Shown in pieces: positions 1 to 11,916 of a stretch of DNA of 64,000 bases. Origin of the DNA: Cloeon dipterum (lineage: Eukaryota; Arthropoda; Insecta; Ephemeroptera; Baetidae); assembly GCF_949628265.1 (NCBI RefSeq), contig NC_088790.1, positions 22,386,545-22,450,544 of the forward strand, given 5' to 3'. A program made the position numbers and the translations under genes. Each line of letters starts with the position of its first letter. Within the stretch, counting starts at the first letter, position 1. Below the pieces are notes generated by a model. That model ran no database searches. It saw only the letters and a list, made by a program, of their open reading frames with translations, and was not told the DNA's origin.

Positions 1-1346
1 TTACATTCGTCGAAATTGGCGCTACATGAAAACTGGTTATCTTTGTGATCGAACAACTCTTTAAAATCTCTATCCATGAATACCAGGTATCAGGTTGCTT
101 ACTTGTTCAACGACATATTCACAGGTGGCAATGTGCTGCGCAAGTGACTTCTTCAGCTCTGCAGATTGCGTCAGTCTCTCCTTGACAAACGCCTTCATCT
201 CAGACGGGCTGGATGCCTTGGTGATTTTCGCCGCATCCATTTGCAGCTCCTTTGTCTTGATGCTGAGATAGGGAAAGACGCTACTGAAGTGCAGGTTCTT
301 TATATGGCAGTACACTTGGTCCGTATTGCTGTTGAGATAAATGCCGTCTGGTGCTGAACTCGCTCCGGCTTCGCTTTGGAATTTGACGTTGCCACAGTTA
401 GACCCAATTACCTGAAAACATGACACAAGTTGCAAAAACCAAAAAGCAGAAAATTGGCATTTAAGAGGGGTTTGAGATGGCTTTCTAACCTGATCTACTA
501 GAGCTGTGTATGTGACAGGTGTGAGGAAGACGGAGGGCCAGTCAATATCACGGCAAACAATCGACAAGCTCCCAAGAGTGCCTTCTTTGGACTTGATGGT
601 GTCTTTAGGCCATGGAAAGCGCTCCATCAACTGCACCACTTTGGTGGCCATCCCACCCTGCGCCCAGAGCAACTTTGGACGACCTATTTTAATGAACTAT
701 TAAAAACCTAAAAACAACATGAAAAATCGGTATTGTACCAAGAACGAGTTGGAGGGACCACAACGCCTTGGCAATTGGCTTGAGGAGCGTGATGTCCCCT
801 TGGACGTTGAGGTTTCTGAATGCTGAAGGCATCTCAAGGGACCACAGACCTTGGTCCAGTTTCATCAGCTCAAAATTTAGCGTGTGGATGGTGACAAGAC
901 CGCAAAGCGCTTCCTCCTCGACCAGTTTCTCAACAGCAAAGTGACTCATCGAGCCTGGCACCAGGATCAGGTGTGGTGACAACGGCTTGCCCTCCTGCTG
1001 CTGCAGCTCAGCCTGGATCTGCTGCAGCACCTGCCGCACCTTTGGGTATTCGCTGCATAGTAGGAAGACGCGCTTCATGTTAGTCACTGGCACGTGGCCC
1101 TCCTCCAACCGATATATTTTTTCGATTCCGTGAGCCCTGAATACCAAAAAATTAAATATCTGCGAGTCTCAAGAGAATTGCCAACCTTAGGGCTTTGATT
1201 CCGGTGAACCTTTGCAGGGGTTTCATAATGGCTGGGTCGATCAGCAAGTCTTTCACGTCTGGAATGCTGTCGAAAATGCTCAGCAACTTGCGCTGCGTAA
1301 TTTGAGGAAGGGCCTCCATTCGCTTTTCCATCGGCAAATCGTCCAT
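1..1346 (-). CDS. VPS33B: VPS33B, Sec1/Munc18-family vesicle tethering protein (5' part, cut by window edge)
   Basis: VPS33B is a Sec1/Munc18 protein that works with VIPAS39/VPS16B in endosomal and lysosomal membrane traffic. Exons read 1346-1186, 1136-739, 683-490 and from 411 leftward; phases agree and the introns are only 50-79 bases. The start is ATG 1346, with an in-frame TAA just upstream. Visible family features are the N-terminal Sec1 segment (KDLLIDPAIMKPL), the LGRPKLLWAQGGMA stretch, the RDIDWPSVFLTPVTYTALVD block, and a HFSSVFPYLS...MKAFV segment followed by HIATCEYV. The last two fit VPS33B better than VPS33A. Near base 75 the frame reaches a stop, yet homologous-looking sequence (DFKELF) continues one frame over to base 1, so there is a frame break or an unrecognised junction there. 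The gene is divergent from the MNS1-like gene. Confidence 0.85.
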
Positions 1347-2393
1347 GATTGCTCCGCTCTCTTAAAAATATATCAAAGACGGAATAATTTTCTACAATGA
1401 TTTTGAAATATTATTAAAAACAAATTAGATAAGAAGAGAAATGAAACAAACCTTTACATACGACCAAAAACAATTTTTGAATCACAGGATTTTTACGGTA
1501 ATTACAGCTTTTCTGCTGGTACACATTTCATGAAGTTTGTGTTTTTATAATCTCTTCTCTAGTTAACTGAAATATAATATCACTTCAAATTAAAAATATT
1601 TCTCTTCATCAAAATAAGTTGTTTTCATTTAGAAATTGCAGAGGTGGTGATCAAAATTTGGCTGGAATCGGTTTTTTTCCGCAGCTATTGTTAGCCTGTG
1701 TCAAAAATCGCCTGCTGCCTGCTCAGCCCAGCTCATTGTCAGCCTCAGCCTGCTGCTTTGACTTTTGACTTTGGTTTGTTTATCTGCAACAGCTGGTTTT
1801 GTTTGGTCGATCACGTGGTTGGCTGGCGGGAACACAGATACGTCAGAGATACCGTGCCAGGTGCCACTGCGTCTCGTGTCTCCTTGGCTTCAAAAACTTT
1901 GTTTGGACGTTTTCGATGTTTTTGTGGCCTTCGGATCAGTACTGCCTACTTTTTGACTCGACCCTTTGATCACAGCAGTGCCGAGAGTAATTCTCCTAAG
2001 AGTCTACGCTCACTTATTTTATGGAGCTATTTTAAAAACATGGTATTAATATAATTATTGTGAATTTTTTTCCTGTTTAACCTGTTAAACAAATATAATT
2101 ACATATATTTTGTGTCGCACTCTTTTGCAAACGACTTGTAATTTTGCAATTTAAAAGCAAAAATCTAAGTGTTAGAGGTTTTTATTTAGATTGATGAGGA
2201 GTTTTAATTATTTAATTATGTATCTGCTATATTTATGGTCATCATCATTTTATTTTTTTGCGGCATTTTGCCAATTTTTGGTTAGTACACCAAAATGTTA
2301 GAGGAAACTTAAATTGGTCGTGTGCCAAATTGTCATCATTTATCATTTAGCACAAAATTAATACTATCGTTCATCCTTTTAAAAGGCTTACAG
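1347..2393. other. Intergenic region between divergent VPS33B and MNS1-like genes
   Basis: This is a roughly 1 kb AT-rich spacer between two genes facing away from each other, so it probably carries both promoters. It may also hold the first coding exon of the MNS1-like gene, since that reading frame enters at 2394 in phase 2 with no start codon just upstream. Short open frames around 1700-2050 resemble no protein I know. No TATA box is evident. Confidence 0.5.
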
Positions 2394-4111
2394 GCGTTGG
2401 CAACGGGATCAGCAAATCCGCAGTCATTCATTTAACCAGAGAGAAGATTGCCAAACCAAGTCACAAATTGAAATTGAAAAAAGAGGGGATTTCATGAGGT
2501 TGAAAAGACTTGAAGAGTTTGAAAGACTTGAGGAGGAGAGGAAAATAAAAGAACGGCAGGTAAAATTCATTTTTCAACTGTTGTTTGTTTTATTTTGATT
2601 AATCAAAATTAATGTTTCAAGATAAAAGCTATGGAAGAGCTGGAAAAGACACGAAGGCAGCAAGAAATGCAGCTGGCAATTGAAAAAGAGCAGGTGGAAC
2701 GGGAAAAACTGAAGGAATTTAAACTCCGTTTGCAAATTCGAGAGCAAAGTGTTGAGTTGCGACAGCTGAAGGCCCAACTTGAGGCTGCTTACATTACCAA
2801 AGAACTGGTTGCCCAGCGAGCAGAGAGGGAAGCACAAAGACTGAAAGAGAAGGTCCTTTCTAAAATTAGATTTTAAGAAATCAATTAATCTTCTGCAATT
2901 TAGGTGAAAGATGCCAAAGCTCACAAAGAGCAGCAACAAATTTGGGCCAATTATGACGAGGAGGAAAAGAAGTTGGTGCAGCAGAAAGCAAAAGTTCAAA
3001 GGGACCACTACGCTGAGCTTCAGAAACAGATTGAGGAAAGGGAGGAGCTCAGAGAAAAGGCCTTGGAGCTTATCCTGATTGAGAAGAAAATCTTGGACGA
3101 GTTAATGTTGCAGTTCCAACAGGAGATTGAAAGGTTTATTAATTAGAACGTTTGACGTGAGCTCATAATGCTGGATTTTATTTAGGGAGAGTATTGAAAG
3201 GATGGTAAAAATGCAGGCATTTAAAGAGGACATAGAGTCTTTCAAGCTGGAGCAGGAGGCGTGGAAGGAGGTGCAGAAGATGAAGTTTGAGATGGAGCAA
3301 AAGTATGGAATTCCCAGAAACAAATTAAATCAGTGTGGTGACTAACGCCCTTTTAGGAGGATTGAAAACTATTTAACGGAGCAAGAAGAAACAATCCGGC
3401 TGAGGGCTTTGGCTGCCAAGAAGAAGAAATCCGAGAAGCACAAGATAGTTGAAAAGCTGGCTGAAAAGCTGGCGGAAGAAGAAAGGCTGAAGGTCGAGCG
3501 GGAGGAGTTGCTGCAAGAGCTGGCAGCCGAGGAGGCCAGGCAGCAGGCTGAGAGAGCTGCCAGACTGGAATTCGAGCGGCGGATCAAGCAGCGGCTCAAG
3601 ATGCGTGCCATCTGGCTCGAGGAGGCCAAGGAGAAGCTGCGCCGGCTGGAAGAGGAAAAGAAGCGAGAGGCGCATTTCAGACAAGAGGTTCGTTGATGTA
3701 AACAAACCACAGGGTGTGTTCTATTTATTAATAAAATGGCAGATGATGGAACGACTGGCCGAGCAACAAAAGCTAGAGCAGCTTAGCGCGGCCAAAAGGC
3801 GGGCGAAGCAGGCGGAACACAGAAGGGCCGTGGAGCAGCTACTGGAGGAGCGGCGGAAAGAGAGGGAAGAGGCCAAGCGGCGGCTAGACGAGCTATACAG
3901 ACAAGAAGAGGAAGAGCACAAGCTCAAGTGAGTCAAGGAGAAGAGGAATAATTCCGATTGTGACTCATTCTCTGATTCCAGATTGGCTATAATTGAGGAG
4001 GAGCGGCTAAAAATGCTGCAAGAGCATGCTGCCAACGTGCTAGGATTCTTGCCAAGGGGGCTTTTGAGAGAGGACGACTTGGCTGTCATCAGCGACCCAG
4101 ATACGACGTGA
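2394..4111 (+). CDS. MNS1: MNS1-like ciliary/flagellar coiled-coil protein (TPH domain), N-terminus unresolved
   Basis: Seven exons can be joined: 2394-2559, 2622-2852, 2904-3133, 3186-3302, 3357-3687, 3743-3927 and 3982-4111. All phases agree and the introns are 50-62 bases. They encode about 462 residues, nearly all Glu/Lys/Arg-rich alpha-helical coiled coil, typical of the trichohyalin-plectin-homology (TPH) family. The blocks IREQSVELRQLKAQLEAAY, EHRRAVEQLLEERR and AIIEEERLKMLQEHA...GFLPRG are close to human MNS1, an axonemal microtubule inner protein needed for motile cilia and sperm flagella. Human MNS1 is 495 aa, so about 30 N-terminal residues are probably in an exon I could not find; otherwise translation starts at ATG 2494. 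The end is TGA 4109-4111. Even if the GTGAGT at 4108 is used as a donor, the first acceptor I see would give the same last residue. Confidence 0.85.
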
Positions 4112-5469
4112 GTACAAAGACGCTGTTGTGTGTGCGGGGAAATGAAAAAGTTGCGGTTCAACGTAATAACTTGGAGTAAAATTTATTTCAAGGTAAAAAC
4201 AGCACGATTAACAATAATGCAGTACGCGATTCCATAGAAAAAATACATACATGTGACTCGGTGCAATAGACAATTACCTTTTTGCATTGTCCTCTGGTGG
4301 TGCTCGTGTATTAAATTGGTCTGACAATGACTGAACAATTGCCGTCGCCGCCAAGGGCGAACACTCGCTTCCCGCCTTATCTTAACACTAAAAAGCGACT
4401 CAGTCCACAATCATGGGAAATTTGATACATTTGTGGTTCATTAAGATAATGAGATAAAATTATTACAATGCTTGCGAAATACTAAGATTACAGGAAGAGC
4501 TTTCAATTGAGTTTGAATTTAAAAGAGCAATCAATCCACCGTCACGCTGACCTTTGCTCTGTCTGTCCGTGAGCAGGAGTGCGAAAAAGTGTAATCACGG
4601 CCACAAGTGGCAACTGAGACAGGCAAGCTGATTATTTTATTATTTATTTATCAGGGAAAATTTTACATCAAAGGAAAGCTTAAGAAAGAGCTTCAAAATA
4701 TTGGGTTTTAACTATCTGTGCCGTTTTTATGTGCATAATTAATATAAATCTGAATATTGAACAAGTTTATGAACATTAAAAATTCTTTGAAATATTCCTT
4801 TTGCTTTGCTGTAACGTAACAAACTGGAATTGGACATTTTACCTCAGATCGCTACGAAGCTTACCTGATAAGGCAGATCTATGCCCAAAAATAGCGAAAC
4901 CTTTAGTTCATAAAATGCTTAAATTGGATCAGTAAGGGGCCTAATTTTGATGTTATCTTACTTTGAGAGTACGAAAATTCCATTTCTGTATCATGTTTGC
5001 CTTTATTACGGCATCAAAAATCCATATATAACGTATTTTCCGACAAATCTTTTTTGTTTAACAAACAATTTTTATATTTTATTTTTTACTTTTAATGATC
5101 CGTGTGATTAAATACCTGCCATTTTATTTTTTTTATTCTCTTTCAATTGATGTAAAAATTACATAAGTGGTTTTCTCATAAGCGAGGCTAATTGGTTTTG
5201 AATGAAATTCGCATGGCTCAGGTGACGATGTAGTGGATCCTATTTGTACTCAAGAAATATATTTATTTTTGACAAAATAAAGTTAAAACTTATTGCAATT
5301 TTTTGTGTCTTTGAGCCAATTGCTCCTATAATTCAATTTCCTGCCGATCAACTGAAAATAAAAACTTCAAACCACCAACAGAACTAAAACAAATCTTAAT
5401 CTTCCTGTCTGACAGTCAAATTGTTTTTAAAATTATATAATTATTAGAGCTTTAAGGTGTAATAGTGTG
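4112..5469. other. Intergenic, AT-rich
   Basis: This spacer lies between the convergent ends of the MNS1-like gene (plus) and the unrecognised gene (minus). It contains possible polyadenylation signals on both strands near 5262-5282. I see no convincing coding frame or structured RNA. Confidence 0.5.
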
Positions 5470-6872
5470 TTACTTGATGGCGTCGTAGTGTCTGTCCCCT
5501 TTGCGCAGCATCCTCATGAACGAGCCGACCACCAAGATAGTCTTTCTGTACTTGTGGAAAATGCCGGCGTAGAGCGCGTCGCGCAGCTGCTTACGGTTGG
5601 CGGCGGTCGCCTCCTCGAGTTCGGACATGACGGCGGCCGTGGTAACGAGCGAGGTGCGCCGGCTGCTCGGCTGCGGCTGCAGCGACTTCCTCCGCTTGCT
5701 CATGGCCTACAGGGGTGGCCGGCGGATCTCGCGCGAGATGTCCACCCTCTCGACGGGCACCTCCAACAGCGGACTTGGGCTCCGCGACCGCGAAACGCAA
5801 GCCGATGGCTCGCACGGCGCTGAGCTGCACAGGACCACTCGCGGCAACTGCTGCTGCGAGGAAGGTTCCAGCTGCAGATTCTGCACGCCGCGGCTCAGCT
5901 GCTCCTCCTTGCTCAGTCTCTCTTCACCCTGAGGGAAAAATTAATTGTTGGATACGGTTAAAAACGTCGTAGTTTTTTAATAAAATAATACACACGCAGG
6001 TAATTTTACGAAATTAAACTAACGAAATGGCTCCTTTCTGCGCGGATTAACTCTCAGGATGGCTTAGCGGAATTTTGAGAGTAGCATGATTTTATTTTTA
6101 TTTTTGTTCCTCTCAAAATTTCACTGTTAGCTTTCTAATCCGTGCAGGGCAGAGCCATTTCGTAAATTTGATCTTATCTACCTCGTGTCATTTTTAAAAT
6201 TTTAAATCATTGCATTAGCTTTTAAGCCCCCATGTTATTTCATCCTTCAGCTGATTGAATCATTTCAAATGACGACAGTGCTTTCATAACGTTGAACCGC
6301 CTTACGCCTTTGTATCAGTAAATTAATTCGATGGGGAGTTGCCTCATAATTTTGACGGACGTTTGAAATGGAAAAATAGCAAGCACACAAGCGGCGTCAC
6401 GAGTAAAAAGGAATGCGCAGGTAAAAGTTAAATGCGGTTCAAGTGCTTCCTTCCTCTTGTTGATTATAGCGTGACTCGGGTCACGTAGCTGCCATTCATT
6501 GTGATTTATACCAGCATGAATTTGAAATTTAAATATTAAATTATCAATCATGCTCAGTGCGTCAATGGCAACGAGAAAATTGGCCAAACTCACGTTAGTG
6601 TTAGCAGCCAGGGTGGCGTCGGGTTGCTCCAGGTCGTCTGGCTCGTCGATGGAGCTGACCCTGATGCGGATTGTCTGCTGGCGGTCGAAGTTGAGGTTGT
6701 TGTTCCTCAGGCTGTTCACTCGGAAGACGTAGTCGACCGAGTTGTTGTTGTTGTTGAGGAAGCACTGCTTGCTCTGCTCCTGCTCGGCGGTGCGGACGGT
6801 GCCGTGAAACCTGTCAACTCCGCCGTTATGGAACTGCTGGTGCATCTGCAGGGCTTCGCCGGCCATCGCCAT
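5470..6872 (-). CDS. Unrecognised three-exon gene (about 227 aa)
   Basis: I do not recognise this product. Exons are read as 6872-6594 (ATG; in-frame TAA upstream; good donor after AACACTAAC), 5928-5761 and 5706-5470 (stop TAA). Lengths of 279, 168 and 237 bases all keep phase 0. Residues 1-93 include a run of five Asn and the segment VDYVFRVNSLRNNN. Residues 94-149 are Ser/Pro-rich and look disordered. The C-terminal 78 residues start basic (SKRRKS), pass through a predicted helix (SELEEATAANRKQL) and end with an aromatic-basic segment (GIFHKYRKTILVVGSFMRML). I see no signal peptide or clear membrane span. The second junction is inferred: without removing 54 bases (5760-5707) an in-frame TAG ends the protein after IRRPPL, and the last exon would then be separate. 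High GC in the exons against AT-rich introns supports coding. Confidence 0.5.
5929..6593 (-). other. Intron 1 of the unrecognised gene, with a foldback element
   Basis: This is an AT-rich intron, apart from a 142-base imperfect palindrome at 6022-6163 listed separately. Its donor is GTGAGT and its acceptor is CCCTCAG. Confidence 0.5.
6022..6163. repeat. Long imperfect inverted repeat (foldback)
   Basis: The outer arms ACGAAATGGCTC (6022-6033) and GAGCCATTTCGT (6152-6163) are exact reverse complements. A GGATTA/TAATCC pair and an exact 11-base inner pair, AATTTTGAGAG (6071-6081) with CTCTCAAAATT (6110-6120), continue the stem to a loop of about 28 bases. It looks like a MITE-type foldback inside an intron. 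No clear target-site duplication is visible. Confidence 0.75.
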
Positions 6873-9800
6873 TGCAGCAGGAATTTCGGTCTTTGCACTA
6901 AGTAAGCAGCGACTAGCTTCGCGTTAGGCGGAGGTCGAAGGCGGACTGACTGGCTGAGCGGCGGCTCTGCGGCTCTCGCCCTTGCTGTCATCTCCCATTG
7001 ACGTCAGAACCCCTCTCCTGCTCTGATTGTACGCCGCGGTCGCGGAGCCTTGGACGATGCTCCGGCCGGCTGTCCGAGGGTCTGCCGGGGGTTGAATCCA
7101 TCAACGACTGTCAGTGGCACTCGAAAAGTGGCACTGACACGTTTTCGCATGGGTTAATACGCATAATTTTTTTCCCTTTTGTGTATAGCCGGGATGATGA
7201 AACTGGAGATAAAAATTAAATTTACCTTGATGAGACATCCAACTCATTGAATCTTATCATCGGCTCATTGCAGATCTCATTTTTAAAAATAATTATTCTT
7301 ATCAGGCGTGCCGAAAATCTGCATTAGGTCATGGACTTGAAATAAAAAAGCACTCATATGGCGGATTTCTTCAAAGGCTTTTCTCGATGATACAATTTTC
7401 AGCCCTTCGAAAGAACCTTGCGCGACTCTCGCCGTCGACTTGAATTGCAGGAAGAAAACTAATTACCCGCAATTAAAACCGTCTCGATCGAGACACTTGT
7501 CAACTGAGCCTACTGTTGTTATTTTTACAATAAATACCGAGAGGCAGTGACGCAAAGCCGCCGCTTGTAATTATTCCTGTCGGGGCTCGAAACCGATTCT
7601 TTCTTTGTATGTCGCCGTCCGCCGAGTGGCATTAATTCAGCGGCCAACTTGTCAACCCTGGCTTAATGCACGCCGACAGATGCGTTAATCGCACTCACTT
7701 GACCTTCGCCAATTTTCTCGGCTCAATCCAATTTCTCAGGTGGTGTATGAGTCACGGAAATAGCTTGCGGATTTAAAAAGTAGCATGGCATGATGCATGA
7801 AATCTGTAGCGCGGAGAAAAGTCTCGTATACGTGTGTGCTTTCCGTTGATTCACACAGTCTTGACGTCAGAGACCTTTAGAATACGCTATATGCTAGTTT
7901 CAATTTTTACTGTAATTTATCCTCGAAAATGACGCACCGCCAGCAGGCAGAAAAATTGCACTCGCCCGGATTTTGTGTATGTGTACTTAACCTCGCGTGA
8001 AGCAGAGGATCTCCAGAAATAAAGCTGGTTTGACTAGAAATTATGCTCGGCAAAATGTTCTGCGTTTGTTCATTTTTCATGTCGACTTGATAGAATTTAG
8101 AACAAATAAATAAACGGAGCAAACGCCAAATTGCAGGTTCCATTTACTTTATATTTATATAAATTAAAAATGCTCACATTCTTCCTAAGATACGTTTTCA
8201 GACAAAAACCTATTTTAACAATTTGTCCATTAGTTTTAATGTTTTTCAGATTTCTGGTCACTATAATCAAACGCTCAATAATATTTATTCCAAATTCTAC
8301 CTGTGGTTTGAATTATCCAAAACATTGAAAATATCTTTCCACGAATTCAGCTCTGCGGTTGAGTGGGCAAATTTACAGTCTGCTTGGCAATTTATCTCGA
8401 GTGGTGGGCGGAATGGGGTTTGCTCGGCGCGGGTGGTCATTCCTGTCTTCCTGATTCTAGCCCACGATAAAATTCCGGCGAAAATAGCAGTAAATCAAGT
8501 GTATACTGCGGCGGAGTTTGCGTCATCGCTTGGCCGATTTTGAACGACGGCCAGTTTTTGTAAACCATTGCATATTTCGCGCGGCGGGTGATTATCAAAA
8601 AACTGGCCGCCCGCTGTTTCTTTTGCCGCAATGTTGAAATGCAATAAATGCACGCGGCGATAAGCATTTTTTTCCCTGCCGCGCGCCGTTCGCGTGGAAG
8701 GCCGCGAGGCTGACTCACTCTTTTGCGCGAATTGCAGTGCTCGCGAACGCGGCACGTTTGTCAATTTCCGTTTATCGCCGATCAATCCCGGCGCTAAATT
8801 AGTTTTTCAACCTGTTGGCAGGTAGCATATCTCGCGAACACCCGCTGTTTTATGAGCAAATGACGAATTGTCTCTCTGCTGGCTTCGAGGCTGCCGCGTG
8901 CTTATTGTTTTTTTCACCTCTCGAGGGGAATAAACTCGCTTTGTATTCTGATTGGATTTGAGGAAAAGAATACTTTGCTTTTTTCAATTATCTATTGTTT
9001 AGTGATTGGAATTCCCTCGTGATTGTTTACCAAAATTACCAAAATTAATCCACGTTGAGAGACAAAAGATAAATTTGGCTTCCTCGACAGTTGAATTTAT
9101 GTCACCCATTGAACACAAAAATATTCCATATTTTGGAAAGTGGTTCTGTCAAAAAAATGTTAAACACGTTCTCGTAATGTTTACACTAAAATTAATTTAT
9201 TTCAAGATGATTCAAAGAGTTTTATTCTTCGAAAAATCTAGAATATAGAAAGGAAAATTCATTTATGAGGCTGAGCAGCTGTTGTCTGTCGTGCTGCATT
9301 TTATCTCACTCTTCAAGTTTCTCTTTGTCATCTATCCTGATAACAAACCACGTGTGAGCAGAGCCATTATTTGTATCTAATTTTATTACGCGTTAATTGT
9401 CATGAGTTTTTAGGGCTTTTCGAATAAAATTCAGCCGCTCATTACAACTGAAATTCGCTTATCCATCCTTTTGACTTCTAGAGGTAAAAAACGAATGACT
9501 TGCGTTCATCAACCCTAAAAAGAATTCATAAACAAGATTCCTCAAAATCAATTTATTCTCTGTTTCACACGTTGCACTAGAAACGCCATTTAACATTAGT
9601 GAAGAGTCTCTCGTTAGCACTAAGACGTTGGCCAACTTTTGATCTTGGCGCAGACGAGGTTCAATTTGCTGGAAATAATAATTAAGCTCAAAGGCGATTT
9701 CAATTCACACCACTGCAGGCTTTTAGAACGTGACTGAACTTTTCGTCCCGCCAATTGAGCCGTGGCGGTGGACAGGTGCGAGATCACATGCGAAGGGACG

Positions 9801-10663
9801 TGACGAAAGTAAAAGAGCGGCGGCACTCGCAGAACAGATCAATTCGCGGGCGGCCACTAAACGGCCTAATCCGTTATTTACTCTGGCAAACGAGGCGTAT
9901 TTGCTCATATACAGACAACGCGCACTTGCTATTTGTGCAGCTCCTGCAGCCTGATTTACTTGCGTGCGTGCGTCAAAGATAACGTGTTATTATTAAACAC
10001 ATACACACACGCTGAGGATGGAAGCGTGTTTTCGTTCCGGTGAGATAATCAAATGCAAATCGCGCGGAATGTTTTGTTTTGCCTGGTGCATGCTCAATTG
10101 ACGTGCCGTGCGTCGAGACTAATCACTCACCTCGCTGCTAATTCCTACGCAAATTCAATTACAACCACCGACACGTCATTCGCAGCTCGCCGCAAAGCTG
10201 TGCGTTTCTTTTGATTTCTCTACATGCGCAAATAGAAGCGTCGAGTGCCTCTAGAACGCGATATATGAAAGTAGAGCAGGTTTTTATGATTATTTGCTTT
10301 ATTTTATAAAGTGGAATGGGTGAATCCAGTGGTTTATTTTGTGTTCAGCTTTGATTAATTTTATGTTTCAAATGAATGAATCTGAAACGAAAAGGTGATT
10401 AGATATATAAGTAAAGATTTTTTTGTTGGCCCAGAATACGCAAATCGCACTTAAAAAATCGTTTGATGGAACTTTATCTAGGAAATTAATTTATTAATAT
10501 TTCTAAGTAAAAAGTGCACAATTGCGCATCGTAGTAGTGACCAAAATTTGGTTATATAGGATAGATAAATTTTAAAACACTGTAAAATCATGTAAAATTT
10601 TTAAACGAATATTAAAAACAAAAGCTTATATGTCAGCCTTGATGTCATGAATTTAAACTAAGG

Positions 10664-10758
10664 ACTTATCGATAAATTAATATTTCACAGCTTGACACTA
10701 TCAGGCACCTTGGTGTGTGAATCAGCAAAATACAAGTTCATTGACTGAATTTCGGAGA
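10664..10758 (+). repeat. Local duplicate, copy 1 of a 95-100 base block
   Basis: This block begins ACTTATCGATAAATTAATAT and then continues with CTATCAGGCACCTTG, AGCAAA and ATACAAGTT to a GGAGA end. It is repeated in the same orientation at 11815-11916 with small differences. Confidence 0.8.
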
Positions 10759-11350
10759 CTCATGTCGTTCTGTTTTCTGCCGGAAATGCTAAAGGCTTTT
10801 TGAATTACTTTTAGGGTAAACACTATTCAAATTAAGTTGTTTCCTTATCATTTTAAAACATTTTTCCTTCAACAGTGAGCCTCGTTATCGGTATTTATTT
10901 GTCCTCTAGGGATTTTCATTTTTAAATTTGTTTATCTTAACACAAATCAACTATTGAAATTTTCACCTTTTAAATGTAAATTATGCCCCTTCATACTTAT
11001 GTACCTTACAATTAGGTTGACGAAATTTGACATACTAATTTTAGGTTGTTGACCATCAAAGCTACGACGTATATACTCGGCAATTCATCAGCTTAATGCC
11101 CAGTTACATAAAAGCCAAAATTATACGCGTTCAGCCTCTCTAGTCAAACGTATATGGTTTCGTTTGGCATTATCAAAATGATGCAACACGCGCTAATAAC
11201 GGTCTGGCTTTTTGCCACCGCCGCTGGCGAATTTCGGTTTCAAAGCCATTAGTGTTTTTCGGCCCTAATGACGTGCAGGGTGAAGACAAAGATCAAATCA
11301 TAACACCGCGGACCCTCGAACTATTTTAAATTCGACTGATGGTGTTTTCT

Positions 11351-11548
11351 GTAGCCCTTTCCTGCCTACACGTCGCGAATTTTACTAAATTTAGGTCGAG
11401 TGTTGAAAAGTTTGAATTGGAACAACGCAAACCACAGCCAAGAAATGAATTTGGACTTTTGTTAGGTGTCAGAAATTTTTCGAATTTCGCAGCTCGTGAT
11501 TTAAATTGCTTGTGGACGGAGTACTTAATGGATAAATTTAATGTATTT
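11351..11548 (+). repeat. Direct repeat, copy A (about 200 bases)
   Basis: This segment shares, in the same order with 11661-11840: AGCCCTTTC, AATTTTACTAAATT, TTGAAAAG, GCCAAGAAA, GTCAGAAATTTTTCGAAT and GAGTACTTA. It is a diverged tandem copy offset by about 310 bases. A short open frame over this copy (11339-11605) has no recognisable features. Confidence 0.75.
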
Positions 11549-11660
11549 AAGGCATCAATTAATAATTTCTACAAATCTGAAAGAAAATTTGATAAAATAC
11601 GCTAAAAAATCCACATTAAGCAAGTAAAATTGCACTACTTAGATTTTTAGTGGCGATTTG

Positions 11661-11916
11661 TTCAGCCCTTTCTAGCTGATGTCGTTAATTTTACTAAATT
11701 GATCGATTGAAATGTTGAAAAGGAACAAAACAGCCTTCAGCCAAGAAACAAGTTTGGATTTAGGGTCAGAAATTTTTCGAATGTCCCTGATATAAATAGG
11801 TTATGGACAAGAGTACTTATCGATAAATTAATATTTCCCAGCTTTACGCTATCAGGCACCTTGTGTGTGGCGCAGCAAATACAAGTTGGTCGCGCTCGCT
11901 GATTGACTTACGGAGA
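11661..11916 (+). repeat. Direct repeat, copy B joined to the second copy of the 10.66 kb block
   Basis: Bases 11661-11840 match copy A (11351-11548) and 11815-11916 match 10664-10758. The two repeat types overlap at the sequence GAGTACTTATCGATAAATTAA. The region is therefore a small mosaic of direct duplications. Confidence 0.75.

Noticed and set aside
1698-2054. 118-codon plus-strand frame as the first exon of the MNS1-like gene
   Set aside because: Its translation is Cys/Ser/Phe-rich, unlike the charged coiled coil of MNS1, and no phase-2 donor with good context was found.
3369-4161. Serine- and leucine-rich minus-strand frames
   Set aside because: They are antisense to the Glu/Lys-rich MNS1 exons, which produce Ser/Leu/Phe-rich complements.
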